NCBI GenBank assembly: GCA_023246565.1
Contig: JAHFIE010000060.1
Location: 1 to 5,199 of the forward strand
Source of the DNA: Candidatus Magasanikiibacteriota bacterium
GTDB taxonomy: Bacteria > Patescibacteriota > Patescibacteriia > Magasanikbacterales > UBA922
Reading direction: 5' to 3'
Length of the DNA: 5,199 nucleotides
The position numbers and the translations under genes are program-made. The notes beneath the pieces were generated by a model. The model did not search any database, had not been told where the DNA came from, and saw only the letters and a program-made list of their open reading frames with translations. Positions 1-5,199 of this stretch are shown here, piece by piece (position 1 is the stretch's first letter; every line of letters starts with the position of its first letter).

Positions 1-119
1 GATTAATCGCACGAGCAGAAAAAAAATGGGAAGAGAGTGACCGATTGCGCGAAGAGATTGGAAAAGCTGGATACACTGTTGATGTTGTGAACGGTGAACA
101 AATAATCAAGAAAAAATAA
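1..119 (+). CDS. cysS: Cysteinyl-tRNA synthetase, C-terminal fragment (5' end outside window)
   Basis: The frame opens before the window and ends at TAA 117-119, leaving 38 readable residues from position 3. The fragment has an Arg-rich helix (KKWEESDRLREEI) followed by GKAGYTVDVVNGEQ and a lysine tail. A K-x-W/F-x-x-(S/A)-D-x-L/I-R-x-x-(I/L) helix, then G-(Y/W/I)-x-(V/I)-x-D and a short basic end, is typical of the C-terminus of class I cysteinyl-tRNA synthetases, which charge tRNA-Cys with cysteine in the cytoplasm. The catalytic HIGH and KMSKS regions and the zinc ligands lie outside the window, so the assignment rests on this tail alone. It converges with the cold-shock-domain gene across the hairpin at 127-185. 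Another protein with a similar helical tail cannot be excluded. Confidence 0.72.
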   Translation, partial: LIARAEKKWEESDRLREEIGKAGYTVDVVNGEQIIKKK

Positions 120-126
120 AACAAAA

Positions 127-185
127 ACCACCCGTCCTCCTACTGAAATTTCAATGATTTGAAACCTCAGTGGGTTGCGGGTGGT
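127..185 (-). terminator. Long hairpin between convergent genes; intrinsic terminator for the minus-strand gene
   Basis: ACCACCCG (127-134) pairs perfectly with CGGGTGGT (178-185). Inside it, ACTGA (142-146) pairs with TCAGT (167-171) and TTTCAA (149-154) with TTGAAA (159-164), leaving the loop TGAT. Read on the minus strand, the outer stem is followed directly by TTTTTGTTTTATTTT, a good uridine tract, so it should end transcription of the cold-shock-domain gene (stop at 211). On the plus strand the stem is followed by CTTGTGTG, a poor tract, so termination of the upstream cysS transcript here would be weaker or factor-assisted. Pairing was worked out by eye without folding energies. Confidence 0.75.
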
Positions 186-210
186 CTTGTGTGATCAGTG
201 GTAGGATCGA

Positions 211-684
211 CTACATGTCGTCGACGATGGTGATTCCGTCCGGGATGTCCCCATTCGGAAGGTTGGGCTGGTACGAGCTCCACTCCCCATCCCAGCACTG
301 GATCCTGAGGAACTCGTGACTTGCGGGACGGTAGATGATGTCGTCCCAGCAGAGGGGGTTGTGCCCACCGCGACCGAAGGTCTTGACCGACACGTCGCCA
401 TGTCGGATGTCCGAGTCGATGATCCGCTTCATCTTGCTGACGCGGACGATCCCGTACTCAGACTTGTACTCCCACGGGCTGGCCTTAGGCCTGCCCTGGC
501 GGTCAGTCACGACCTTGAAGACCAGAGGATCTCCGTTCCGGGGGTTCCGATCTGGAGTTGTCCGGTTGTCCAGGGAACAGTAGTCGTTGATGTGGAAGAA
601 TATCTCTTCCCCCGCATCAGTCACGATGAATCCCCAGCCCTTCATGGGCTGGTAAAACTTCACGATCCCGGATTGAATGCTCAT
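211..684 (-). CDS. Cold-shock-domain protein with an unfamiliar C-terminal extension (157 aa)
   Basis: Residues 1-70 form a cold-shock domain (OB fold): SGIVKFYQPMKGWGFI carries the RNP1-like motif KGWGFI (15-20), and IFFHI (28-32) is the RNP2 motif. Such domains bind single-stranded RNA or DNA as RNA chaperones in the cytoplasm. CspA-type proteins have about 65-75 residues, so roughly residues 72-157 are an addition I do not recognise, rich in Trp, Tyr, Asp and Gly, with an acidic end (TIVDDM). The start at 684 is chosen because AAGGAGGA lies 6 nt upstream of the ATG. The frame runs 49 codons further upstream to 831, but that part lacks cold-shock-domain features and covers the promoter region. 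GC is about 55-60% by eye against 35-40% around it, which suggests transfer or unusual selection. The gene stands alone, convergent to cysS and divergent from the 872 gene. Confidence 0.85.
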   Translation of the reverse strand: MSIQSGIVKFYQPMKGWGFIVTDAGEEIFFHINDYCSLDNRTTPDRNPRNGDPLVFKVVTDRQGRPKASPWEYKSEYGIVRVSKMKRIIDSDIRHGDVSVKTFGRGGHNPLCWDDIIYRPASHEFLRIQCWDGEWSSYQPNLPNGDIPDGITIVDDM

Positions 685-698
685 CCGGTCTCCTCCTT
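685..698 (-). promoter_or_regulatory. Strong Shine-Dalgarno deciding the cold-shock gene start
   Basis: The minus strand reads AAGGAGGA (698-691), then GACCGG, then the ATG at 684. This is a near-perfect anti-16S match at a good 6-nt spacing, and it fixes the start at 684. No comparable sequence precedes any of the other complete genes in the window. Confidence 0.85.
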
Positions 699-725
699 GG
701 GCAAAGCCCATCTCAGGCCGTAGCC

Positions 726-753
726 ATTTTATACGCCAATAACTGACATGCAA
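726..753 (-). promoter_or_regulatory. Candidate sigma-70 promoter of the cold-shock-domain gene
   Basis: On the minus strand, TTGCAT (753-748) is a possible -35 box, followed after 16 bp by TAAAAT (731-726), within TATAAAAT (733-726), as the -10 box. Initiation would fall near 719-720 and give a leader of about 35 nt holding the Shine-Dalgarno. This is too short for the long structured 5' UTR of enterobacterial cspA. Assigned by consensus match only. Confidence 0.45.
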
Positions 754-838
754 AATGGCAAAGACCTTGGTAAATGGACGGCAAACAATACCACAGAAAA
801 AAATTATTGTCAATAGTATTTCCCCACTCACTTTTTTT

Positions 839-847
839 TGGTATACT
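839..847 (+). promoter_or_regulatory. Candidate extended -10 promoter for the 872-3984 operon
   Basis: TGG directly before TATACT (842-847) gives an extended -10 element (TGnTATAAT type). The expected -35 position around 819-824 shows only a weak match, as is common for extended -10 promoters. Initiation near 853-855 would leave a leader of about 18 nt before the ATG at 872. The -10 overlaps a small inverted repeat, ATAC-TAC-GTAT (843-853), which could be an operator but is short enough to be chance. Confidence 0.5.
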
Positions 848-871
848 ACGTATCATTAGTATTCAATTTGT

Positions 872-1414
872 ATGCCAACCCCTCGTTCGGGTAGTGAACT
901 TCGTCAGCAAGAAGCGCAATCACCAGAGTCTGAACAAAAACCAAAACAAGAAAGCGAAATAAAACCCGCAGATTTTTTGGTAGAAGATGAATTACAACAA
1001 GAAGCAGGTCGTGATTCAAAACCACAAACAGAAGATGGATTTCTTGATGAGGCTATTAGTCGTTTGCGCACAGCATTACGATCAGGTAAAAAAAAGCCAA
1101 CCCTGGTTCAACCCCATCTTCGTGATGAAATAACCTTAAAAGTTGAACATATCATGGAAGAAGGTCTGGCTGATGCTTTCCGCACCCTTACTCCATTACA
1201 ACAGCAAGAATTTAAATTAAAAGGAGAAAAAACTGCTTGGGAAATTCGTGATCTTCTTCGCGAAACAAAAGTAAAGATAAAAAAAATATTTCGTTTGCTC
1301 GTTGAATGGCTCAAAATTTTACCGGGTATTAATCGGTTCTTTTTGGAACAAGAAGCAAAAATAAAAGCAGATCGAATTATGGCACTTCATAAACAAAATA
1401 AAGAATATAAATAA
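872..1414 (+). CDS. Uncharacterised charged amphipathic protein encoded with the ATPase (180 aa)
   Basis: I recognise no named domain. Residues 1-58 are low-complexity and rich in Gln, Glu, Lys and Ser, probably disordered. Residues 59-131 look helical (DEAISRLRTALRSG, then LRDEITLKVEHIMEEGLADAF, then LTPLQQQEFKLKGEKTAWEIRDLLRET). Residues 132-158 (KVKIKKIFRLLVEWLKILPG onward) form a basic amphipathic, hydrophobic stretch that could lie on a membrane or bind a partner, too charged for a clear transmembrane helix. A final charged helix (160-180) follows. The ATG at 872 is the first after the promoter and has no Shine-Dalgarno. The stop is 2 nt before the ATPase start, so the two proteins are likely made together. 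I recall small proteins of this kind before TraG/VirB4-like ATPases in CPR genomes, and infer that it is an accessory subunit or adaptor of that ATPase. Confidence 0.8.
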   Translation: MPTPRSGSELRQQEAQSPESEQKPKQESEIKPADFLVEDELQQEAGRDSKPQTEDGFLDEAISRLRTALRSGKKKPTLVQPHLRDEITLKVEHIMEEGLADAFRTLTPLQQQEFKLKGEKTAWEIRDLLRETKVKIKKIFRLLVEWLKILPGINRFFLEQEAKIKADRIMALHKQNKEYK

Positions 1415-1416
1415 TA

Positions 1417-3984
1417 ATGTTCACCCTACTCTTTCAATTCACGGCACTCCCTGATGCCTCAGAATCAAGTGGCTTGGCTAATACCGAAGCATTTTTCAGT
1501 CTCCTTCTCGCACTCTCGGCTGTTGGGGTCGTGGTGGCTTTTATTTTTATTGTACGAGCTTTTATACGACCACTGTACCAAGCGCACAAAGCGTTTGACC
1601 GTGTTATTCTTCAAATCATGGTGCCTAAAGAAAAGCGATCTGACTCAAGCGGCCAGTCATCAGACGAACGTCTAGAACAAATCAAAGAAGAAATTGGACT
1701 TACCGAAACACTCTTTGCAACAATTGCTGGTTTGAAACCAGAACAATCCTTTATGGGCTGGTTTAAAGGAAGAAATGATCATCTTGCTTTTGAAATGGTC
1801 GTTCATGACAATTTAATTTATTTTTATGTTGCTGTTCCTATAAAATTCCGTTCATTTATTGAACAACAAATTAATGCTCAATACCCGTACGCGCAGATAG
1901 AAGAAGTTCCTGATTACAATATTTTTACCCCGAAAAGCCATATCAGTGGTGCTTATCTCACCTCAAAACAGAGTCATATCCTTCCTTTTAGAACATACAA
2001 AACCATGGATTCTGATCCTACTGCCGCATTACTCAATGTCCTTGCTCAAATCCATAATCATAATAGTGCGGCTGCATTACAGTATGTAATTCGCCCTGCG
2101 CCAAAAAAATGGCGAAGAAAAGGGATTAAAGTTGTACGCGCAGTCAAAAAAGGAGAAAATTTTGAATCCGCGCTTCATAAAAAACATATTTGGAAGGCTC
2201 TCGAGATTTTTACCAGAGGATTTAGTGAACAAGTTCTTGGCGGCGGGAAGACTGATGAAAAAAATCACTACCAAACATCAGCCATGGAAGAAGATATGCT
2301 GAAGGGTATTGAACAGAAATTATCCAAAGGTGGCTTGCAGGTTACCCTACGGATCATTAGTGCTTCGGATGATAAAGATAGTGCAAAAATGAATTTGGAA
2401 AATATTCTAAACTCTTTTAGCCAATATAATTTATATCGTTACGGTAATGAATTTAGTGCTGTTGTTCCCCGTAAACAACCAACACTTATCCGTGATTTTA
2501 TTTATCGATCATTTCTTGAACATCGATATTTTATTATTAATACCGAAGAAATGGCTGGTTTTTGGCATCTTCCCCTCCATTCAACAGAAGCACCAAATAT
2601 TAAATGGCTAACTGGCCGTCGTGCTCCCCCACCTGCCAATATACCAAAATCAGGCTTACTCCTCGGACATGTGATGTACCGTGGTACTGACACGCCTATT
2701 TATATGAAAGATGCTGACAGAAGACGTCATCTTTATATTATTGGTAAATCCGGTGCTGGCAAATCAGTTCTTCTCGCAAATTTGGCTAAACAAGACATTC
2801 ACAATGGCCATGGCGTATGCGTGGTTGATCCGCATGGTGACCTTGTCGAAGATGTTCTGGCCCATGTACCAAAAAATCGCGCTGATGATGTGGTTATTTT
2901 TAATCCATCAGACATGGATCGACCGATTGGACTTAACATGCTCGAGGCAAAAAATGAAGATCAAAAAGACTTTGCGGTTCAGGAAATGATTTCCATTTTT
3001 TATAAACTTTTTCCACCAGAAATGATCGGCCCTATGTTTGAGCATAATATGCGTAATGTTATGCTTACGCTCATGGGTGATATCACTGACCCAGGTACTA
3101 TTATTGACATTCCGCGAATGTTTACTGATGACGCCTATGTTAAACAATATTTAAAAAAAGTTAAGGATCCTGTGGTACGAGCTTTTTGGGAAAAGGAAAT
3201 GGCAAAAACCAGTGATTTTCATAAATCAGAAATGCTTGGCTATCTTATTTCCAAAGTAGGACGGTTTGTAGAAAATGAAATGATGCGTAATATCATGGGA
3301 CAACAAAAATCTGGTTTTGATTTTCGTGATGTCATGGATAAGAAAAAAATTCTTTTGGTTAATTTGGCCAAAGGAACGACCGGAGAGGTCAATGCGAAAC
3401 TTCTCGGTCTTATTATTGTTGCCAAACTACAAATGGCTGCCATGGGTCGAGCTGACCTCCCTGAATCAGAACGTAAAGATTTTTATCTTTATATTGATGA
3501 GTTCCAAAACTTTGTCACTGATTCCATTGCCACGATTCTTTCTGAAGCTCGAAAATACCGCCTTGACCTTATTATTGCTCACCAATATATGGGACAATTA
3601 GTGGACGATAAAGGGCGAGCAGAAATTCGTGACGCAGTCTTGGGAAATGCCGGTACCATTCTTACCGGTCGTATTGGTCCGGATGACGCGGAGATTCTTG
3701 TCAAAGAATTTTCTCCTGTCTTTGGTGTTTTTGATCTTCTAAATCCCCCACCCTATTCATATTACACCAAAATGCTCATTGATAATGAAGCTTCCAAACC
3801 ATTCAGTATGCTTGCCTATCCACCACAAGAAGGAAATCGTGACCTTGCCAATGCTATTAAACAATTGTCACGATTAAAATATGGTCGCGACCGTCGCATA
3901 GTTGAGGCAGAAATTATGGAGAGAACAAAACTTGGTGGTGGTGAAGAAAAAGGTAAAACTGATATGGTCGAAGCTACACTTTAG
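1417..3984 (+). CDS. Membrane-anchored TraG/VirB4-like type IV secretion-family ATPase (855 aa)
   Basis: One hydrophobic helix (about 26-46) followed by Arg-rich residues should anchor the protein with its bulk in the cytoplasm. Residues 85-410 are an N-terminal region, probably mixed alpha/beta, ending in a conserved-looking block (MAGFWHLPL, IKWLTGRRAPPP). The motor follows: Walker A GKSGAGKS (443-450), CVVDPHGDL (468-476), Walker B LYIDEF with D694/E695, and IIAHQY (719-724) carrying a motif-III-like Gln. A charged tail ends the chain. This layout matches the HerA/FtsK-superfamily ATPases annotated as type IV secretory conjugative DNA transfer proteins, hexameric pumps that move DNA or protein using ATP. 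The catalytic residues look intact. The ATG lies 2 nt after the previous stop without a Shine-Dalgarno, pointing to translational coupling. With no relaxase, pilin or channel genes nearby, DNA uptake, secretion or surface assembly are all possible; the substrate is unknown. Confidence 0.9.
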   Translation: MFTLLFQFTALPDASESSGLANTEAFFSLLLALSAVGVVVAFIFIVRAFIRPLYQAHKAFDRVILQIMVPKEKRSDSSGQSSDERLEQIKEEIGLTETLFATIAGLKPEQSFMGWFKGRNDHLAFEMVVHDNLIYFYVAVPIKFRSFIEQQINAQYPYAQIEEVPDYNIFTPKSHISGAYLTSKQSHILPFRTYKTMDSDPTAALLNVLAQIHNHNSAAALQYVIRPAPKKWRRKGIKVVRAVKKGENFESALHKKHIWKALEIFTRGFSEQVLGGGKTDEKNHYQTSAMEEDMLKGIEQKLSKGGLQVTLRIISASDDKDSAKMNLENILNSFSQYNLYRYGNEFSAVVPRKQPTLIRDFIYRSFLEHRYFIINTEEMAGFWHLPLHSTEAPNIKWLTGRRAPPPANIPKSGLLLGHVMYRGTDTPIYMKDADRRRHLYIIGKSGAGKSVLLANLAKQDIHNGHGVCVVDPHGDLVEDVLAHVPKNRADDVVIFNPSDMDRPIGLNMLEAKNEDQKDFAVQEMISIFYKLFPPEMIGPMFEHNMRNVMLTLMGDITDPGTIIDIPRMFTDDAYVKQYLKKVKDPVVRAFWEKEMAKTSDFHKSEMLGYLISKVGRFVENEMMRNIMGQQKSGFDFRDVMDKKKILLVNLAKGTTGEVNAKLLGLIIVAKLQMAAMGRADLPESERKDFYLYIDEFQNFVTDSIATILSEARKYRLDLIIAHQYMGQLVDDKGRAEIRDAVLGNAGTILTGRIGPDDAEILVKEFSPVFGVFDLLNPPPYSYYTKMLIDNEASKPFSMLAYPPQEGNRDLANAIKQLSRLKYGRDRRIVEAEIMERTKLGGGEEKGKTDMVEATL

Positions 3985-4010
3985 TCACATAATGACACAA
4001 AAAATATACA
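3982..4010 (+). promoter_or_regulatory. Weak candidate promoter before the 236-aa gene
   Basis: TAGTCA (3982-3987, 4 of 6 consensus bases) and TATACA (4005-4010) are spaced by 17 bp. They would start transcription near 4017, about 30 nt before the ATG at 4048. The gap is so AT-rich that other -10-like sequences occur, and no terminator hairpin separates this gene from the ATPase, so read-through from the operon is equally possible. Confidence 0.25.
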
Positions 4011-4047
4011 TGTTTTCTTTACAATTAATTAAATAAATATTAAATTT

Positions 4048-4758
4048 ATGGATACCACTATGACAAAAACAGATATGACCAATGAATTACCCTTTGACGA
4101 TTCATTTTTATCAACATTATCAGATAATCCACTCCATGAAAAATCTAATTCAACCGAAGTTGTTGTTGATAACGACGAAACCCAACAACAATCAATGGGG
4201 CACATAATAAACCCGCAAGAATTTCGTTCCAGTTTGTTGCGCATTCGTGCTGAGCTGGATCATTTGTTGAGTCGATTGCCAACATCACTCACGGTACATC
4301 AAAACATCCCCAATCAAATTCAAACCGGCTCTGTTGTCCCAACCGCTTCAATACCCCTCCCTGATGAAATTACCACACTTTCCGGAGAAAAAATTTTGGA
4401 AGGTATTTTTAATGGTGAAAAATGTATTGGACCCGATGGTCGAGAATATCATGTTCCACCGAACTACGCGAGTAAGTCAAAACTCGTTACCGGTGATCGG
4501 TTAAAATTAACCATAACACCAACAGGATCATTTATTTATAAACAAATCGGACCTATTGAGCGGCAGCGACTCCTTGGCACACTGTGCTTTGAAGCAGAAC
4601 ATAATAAATGGAATGTTGATGTTCTTGGACAATTATACAAAGTCTTAACTGCCTCGATTAGTTTTTATAAAGGTAAACCAGGAGACGAAGCTATAATCCT
4701 TGTTCCACAAAACAGTCCCTGCGAGTGGGCAACCGTGGATAATATTATTTCAAAATAA
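4048..4758 (+). CDS. Uncharacterised protein resembling CPR-typical unknowns (236 aa)
   Basis: No function is known to me. Residues 1-52 are acidic, polar and probably disordered. Residues 57-78 form a helix (EFRSSLLRIRAELDHLLSRL). Residues 80-112 are a linker, and 114-236 are the folded part. It contains GEKILEGIFNGEKCIGPDG, then YHVPPNYASKSKLVTGDRL and TPTGSFIYKQIGP (158-170), then a second beta-rich segment from GTL (177) to the C-terminus. The short alternating strands, Gly/Pro/Asp turns and the KLVTGDRLKLTI pattern suggest two small beta-barrels. I recall proteins with this VPPNYASKSKLV...GSFIYKQIGP core in CPR genomes as hypotheticals, from memory only. The first ATG is chosen; ATGs at 4060 and 4075 remain possible, and none has a Shine-Dalgarno. 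No signal peptide or membrane helix is present. A nucleic-acid or ribosome-linked role is conceivable but untested. Confidence 0.82.
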   Translation: MDTTMTKTDMTNELPFDDSFLSTLSDNPLHEKSNSTEVVVDNDETQQQSMGHIINPQEFRSSLLRIRAELDHLLSRLPTSLTVHQNIPNQIQTGSVVPTASIPLPDEITTLSGEKILEGIFNGEKCIGPDGREYHVPPNYASKSKLVTGDRLKLTITPTGSFIYKQIGPIERQRLLGTLCFEAEHNKWNVDVLGQLYKVLTASISFYKGKPGDEAIILVPQNSPCEWATVDNIISK

Positions 4759-4775
4759 CAATCGGCTTGACTCGC

Positions 4776-4844
4776 TACAGTAAATAAATACAGTATCCTT
4801 TTTTCATCTGCCAGATTACCGGACGGTGAAAAAAGGATACTGTA
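4776..4844. repeat. Three TACAGTA/TACTGTA heptamers
   Basis: TACAGTA occurs at 4776-4782 and again 13 bp later at 4789-4795. Its complement TACTGTA is at 4838-4844. The heptamer is itself palindromic around its central base. The second and third copies are explained by the inverted repeat; the first lies mostly outside it. It may be a protein-binding motif or a partial duplication of the repeat end. Confidence 0.6.
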
Positions 4845-4852
4845 TTTATTTA
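4781..4852. repeat. Perfect 26-bp inverted repeat with a 20-nt spacer
   Basis: Positions 4781-4806 are exactly the reverse complement of 4827-4852, separated by 20 nt (4807-4826). The arms include ATACAGTATCC and a run of six T (left) or A (right). Transcribed, this gives a 26-bp RNA stem, far longer than an intrinsic terminator needs, and without an external uridine tract on either strand. It lies between the stops of two convergent genes. It could protect 3' ends, be an RNase III-type substrate, or be a miniature inverted-repeat or integration remnant. Confidence 0.9.
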
Positions 4853-4853
4853 A

Positions 4854-4879
4854 AAAAGACCACCGGTAAGTGGTCTTTT
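4854..4879. terminator. Bidirectional intrinsic terminator between convergent genes
   Basis: The core GACCAC (4858-4863) pairs with GTGGTC (4870-4875) around a 6-nt loop (CGGTAA), and AAAA/TTTT extends the stem to 10 bp. On the plus strand it is followed by TTTT, and on the minus strand by TTTTTT. It should therefore end both the 4048-4758 transcript and the minus-strand SWIB gene, whose stop is at 4895. Confidence 0.85.
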
Positions 4880-4894
4880 AAAAACCATGGATAC

Positions 4895-5158
4895 TTAGGC
4901 ACTCAAGTGAGCACTCACGAGTTTGGTCATTTCAAACATGGAAACTTGAGCCTTACCACCAAACACAACTTTTAATTTGGCATCGGCATTAATCATACGT
5001 TTATTGGTAGAATCCTGTAAACCATTTTCCTTGATATATTCCCAGAGTTTCTTCATAACTTGTCCACGGGGCAATGGTCCTGCACCAATCACCGCTTGCA
5101 AATCGGCCGACAGTTTGTACGGACGAAGGAGGGCGGGATTTGCTTTCCTTGTTGGCAT
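4895..5158 (-). CDS. SWIB/MDM2-domain protein (87 aa)
   Basis: Nearly the whole protein is one SWIB domain: LSADLQAVIGAGPLPRGQVM, then KKLWEYIKENGLQDSTNKRM, then INADAKLKVVFGGK and QVSMFEMTKLVSAHL. The PLPR-x-x-VMKKLWEYIKE-x-x-LQD block, the I-x-x-D-x-KL-x-x-(I/V)FG block and the SMFEMTKL end are hallmarks of the family. The short basic N-terminus (MPTRKANP) could contact nucleic acid. SWIB is named from the eukaryotic SWI/SNF subunit; stand-alone or topoisomerase-fused copies occur in Chlamydiae and other bacteria, where a role in chromatin or DNA topology is proposed but not settled. The ATG at 5158 is the only sensible start and has no Shine-Dalgarno. The gene converges with the 4048 gene across a shared terminator. 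Confidence 0.93.
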   Translation of the reverse strand: MPTRKANPALLRPYKLSADLQAVIGAGPLPRGQVMKKLWEYIKENGLQDSTNKRMINADAKLKVVFGGKAQVSMFEMTKLVSAHLSA

Positions 5159-5165
5159 ATAGCAA

Positions 5166-5194
5166 ATATTAAAAATGACTAAAAATCTATTGAA
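5166..5194 (-). promoter_or_regulatory. Weak candidate promoter giving a near-leaderless SWIB transcript
   Basis: On the minus strand, TTCAAT (5194-5189) and TAATAT (5171-5166) are spaced by 17 bp. Initiation would fall at about 5158-5160, on or just before the ATG, which fits the missing Shine-Dalgarno. Both boxes are poor matches in AT-rich sequence, and the window ends at 5199, so an upstream alternative may exist. Confidence 0.3.
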
Positions 5195-5199
5195 ATAAG

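Noticed and set aside
316..723. A 135-codon plus-strand open frame opposite the cold-shock-domain gene
   Set aside because: It is a product of the high GC of the real minus-strand gene; its translation has no recognisable domain and no Shine-Dalgarno, while the other strand has clear RNP motifs and a strong Shine-Dalgarno.
685..831. A 49-residue N-terminal extension of the cold-shock protein starting at 831
   Set aside because: The cold-shock domain begins directly after the ATG at 684, which has a near-perfect Shine-Dalgarno; the extension covers the promoter region and has no homology that I can see.
774..962. A 62-codon plus-strand open frame over the divergent promoter region
   Set aside because: It overlaps the 872 gene in another frame, has a low-complexity Lys/Asn-rich end, and spans the likely promoter.
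872..3984. Evidence for a conjugative plasmid or integrative element
   Set aside because: The ATPase belongs to a type IV secretion superfamily, but no relaxase, integrase, att repeat, pilin or channel gene is present, and such ATPases are, to my knowledge, common in CPR chromosomes.
4781..4852. The inverted repeat as the terminal repeats of an insertion sequence
   Set aside because: The arms are only 20 nt apart with no room for a transposase and no obvious target-site duplication; only a miniature or remnant element would be possible.
1..5199. tRNA, rRNA or CRISPR array
   Set aside because: No cloverleaf with a GTTCRA-type T loop, no rRNA-like conserved stretch and no regularly spaced direct repeats were seen on reading both strands.
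1..5199. TGA recoded as glycine (as in Absconditabacteria/Gracilibacteria)
   Set aside because: The long genes have no in-frame TGA, glycines are encoded by GGN, and frames end at TAA or TAG in sensible places, as the standard code predicts; under recoding, in-frame TGA would be expected in an 855-codon gene.

Overview
The window looks like a chromosomal segment of a Candidate Phyla Radiation (Patescibacteria) bacterium. The reasons are a membrane-anchored TraG/VirB4-like ATPase of a type I know from CPR genomes, a small protein encoded just before it, a stand-alone SWIB-domain protein, a 236-residue protein resembling CPR-typical unknowns, low-to-moderate GC (about 35-40% by eye) and mostly missing Shine-Dalgarno sequences. 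The reading frames contain no in-frame TGA, so the TGA=Gly code of Absconditabacteria/Gracilibacteria is unlikely. The exact lineage cannot be read from the sequence.

Layout. Positions 1-119 hold the 3' end of a plus-strand gene, most likely cysS. A long hairpin (127-185) separates it from a convergent minus-strand gene (211-684) for a cold-shock-domain protein with an unfamiliar C-terminal extension. That gene is clearly more GC-rich than its surroundings and is the only one here with a strong Shine-Dalgarno. A divergent promoter region (685-871) follows. Next come a 180-residue coiled-coil/amphipathic protein (872-1414) and, 2 nt later, an 855-residue membrane-anchored ATPase (1417-3984), apparently one operon. 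A 63-bp gap leads to the 236-residue unknown (4048-4758). The convergent gap after it carries a perfect 26-bp inverted repeat and a compact bidirectional terminator. The window ends with a minus-strand SWIB-domain protein (4895-5158).

How the genes may work together. The 872 and 1417 genes are probably translationally coupled and may form one membrane-associated machine that moves DNA or protein; this is inference from family and context. No relaxase, pilin, VirB6/8/9/10 or transposase is visible, so the window does not show a conjugative element. The other genes look like independent units: translation (cysS), nucleic-acid binding (cold-shock-domain protein) and possibly chromatin or topology (SWIB).

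Most worth a second look are the GC-rich cold-shock-domain gene with its extension, the two-gene ATPase module, the 236-residue unknown, and the 26-bp perfect inverted repeat with its repeated TACAGTA heptamers.
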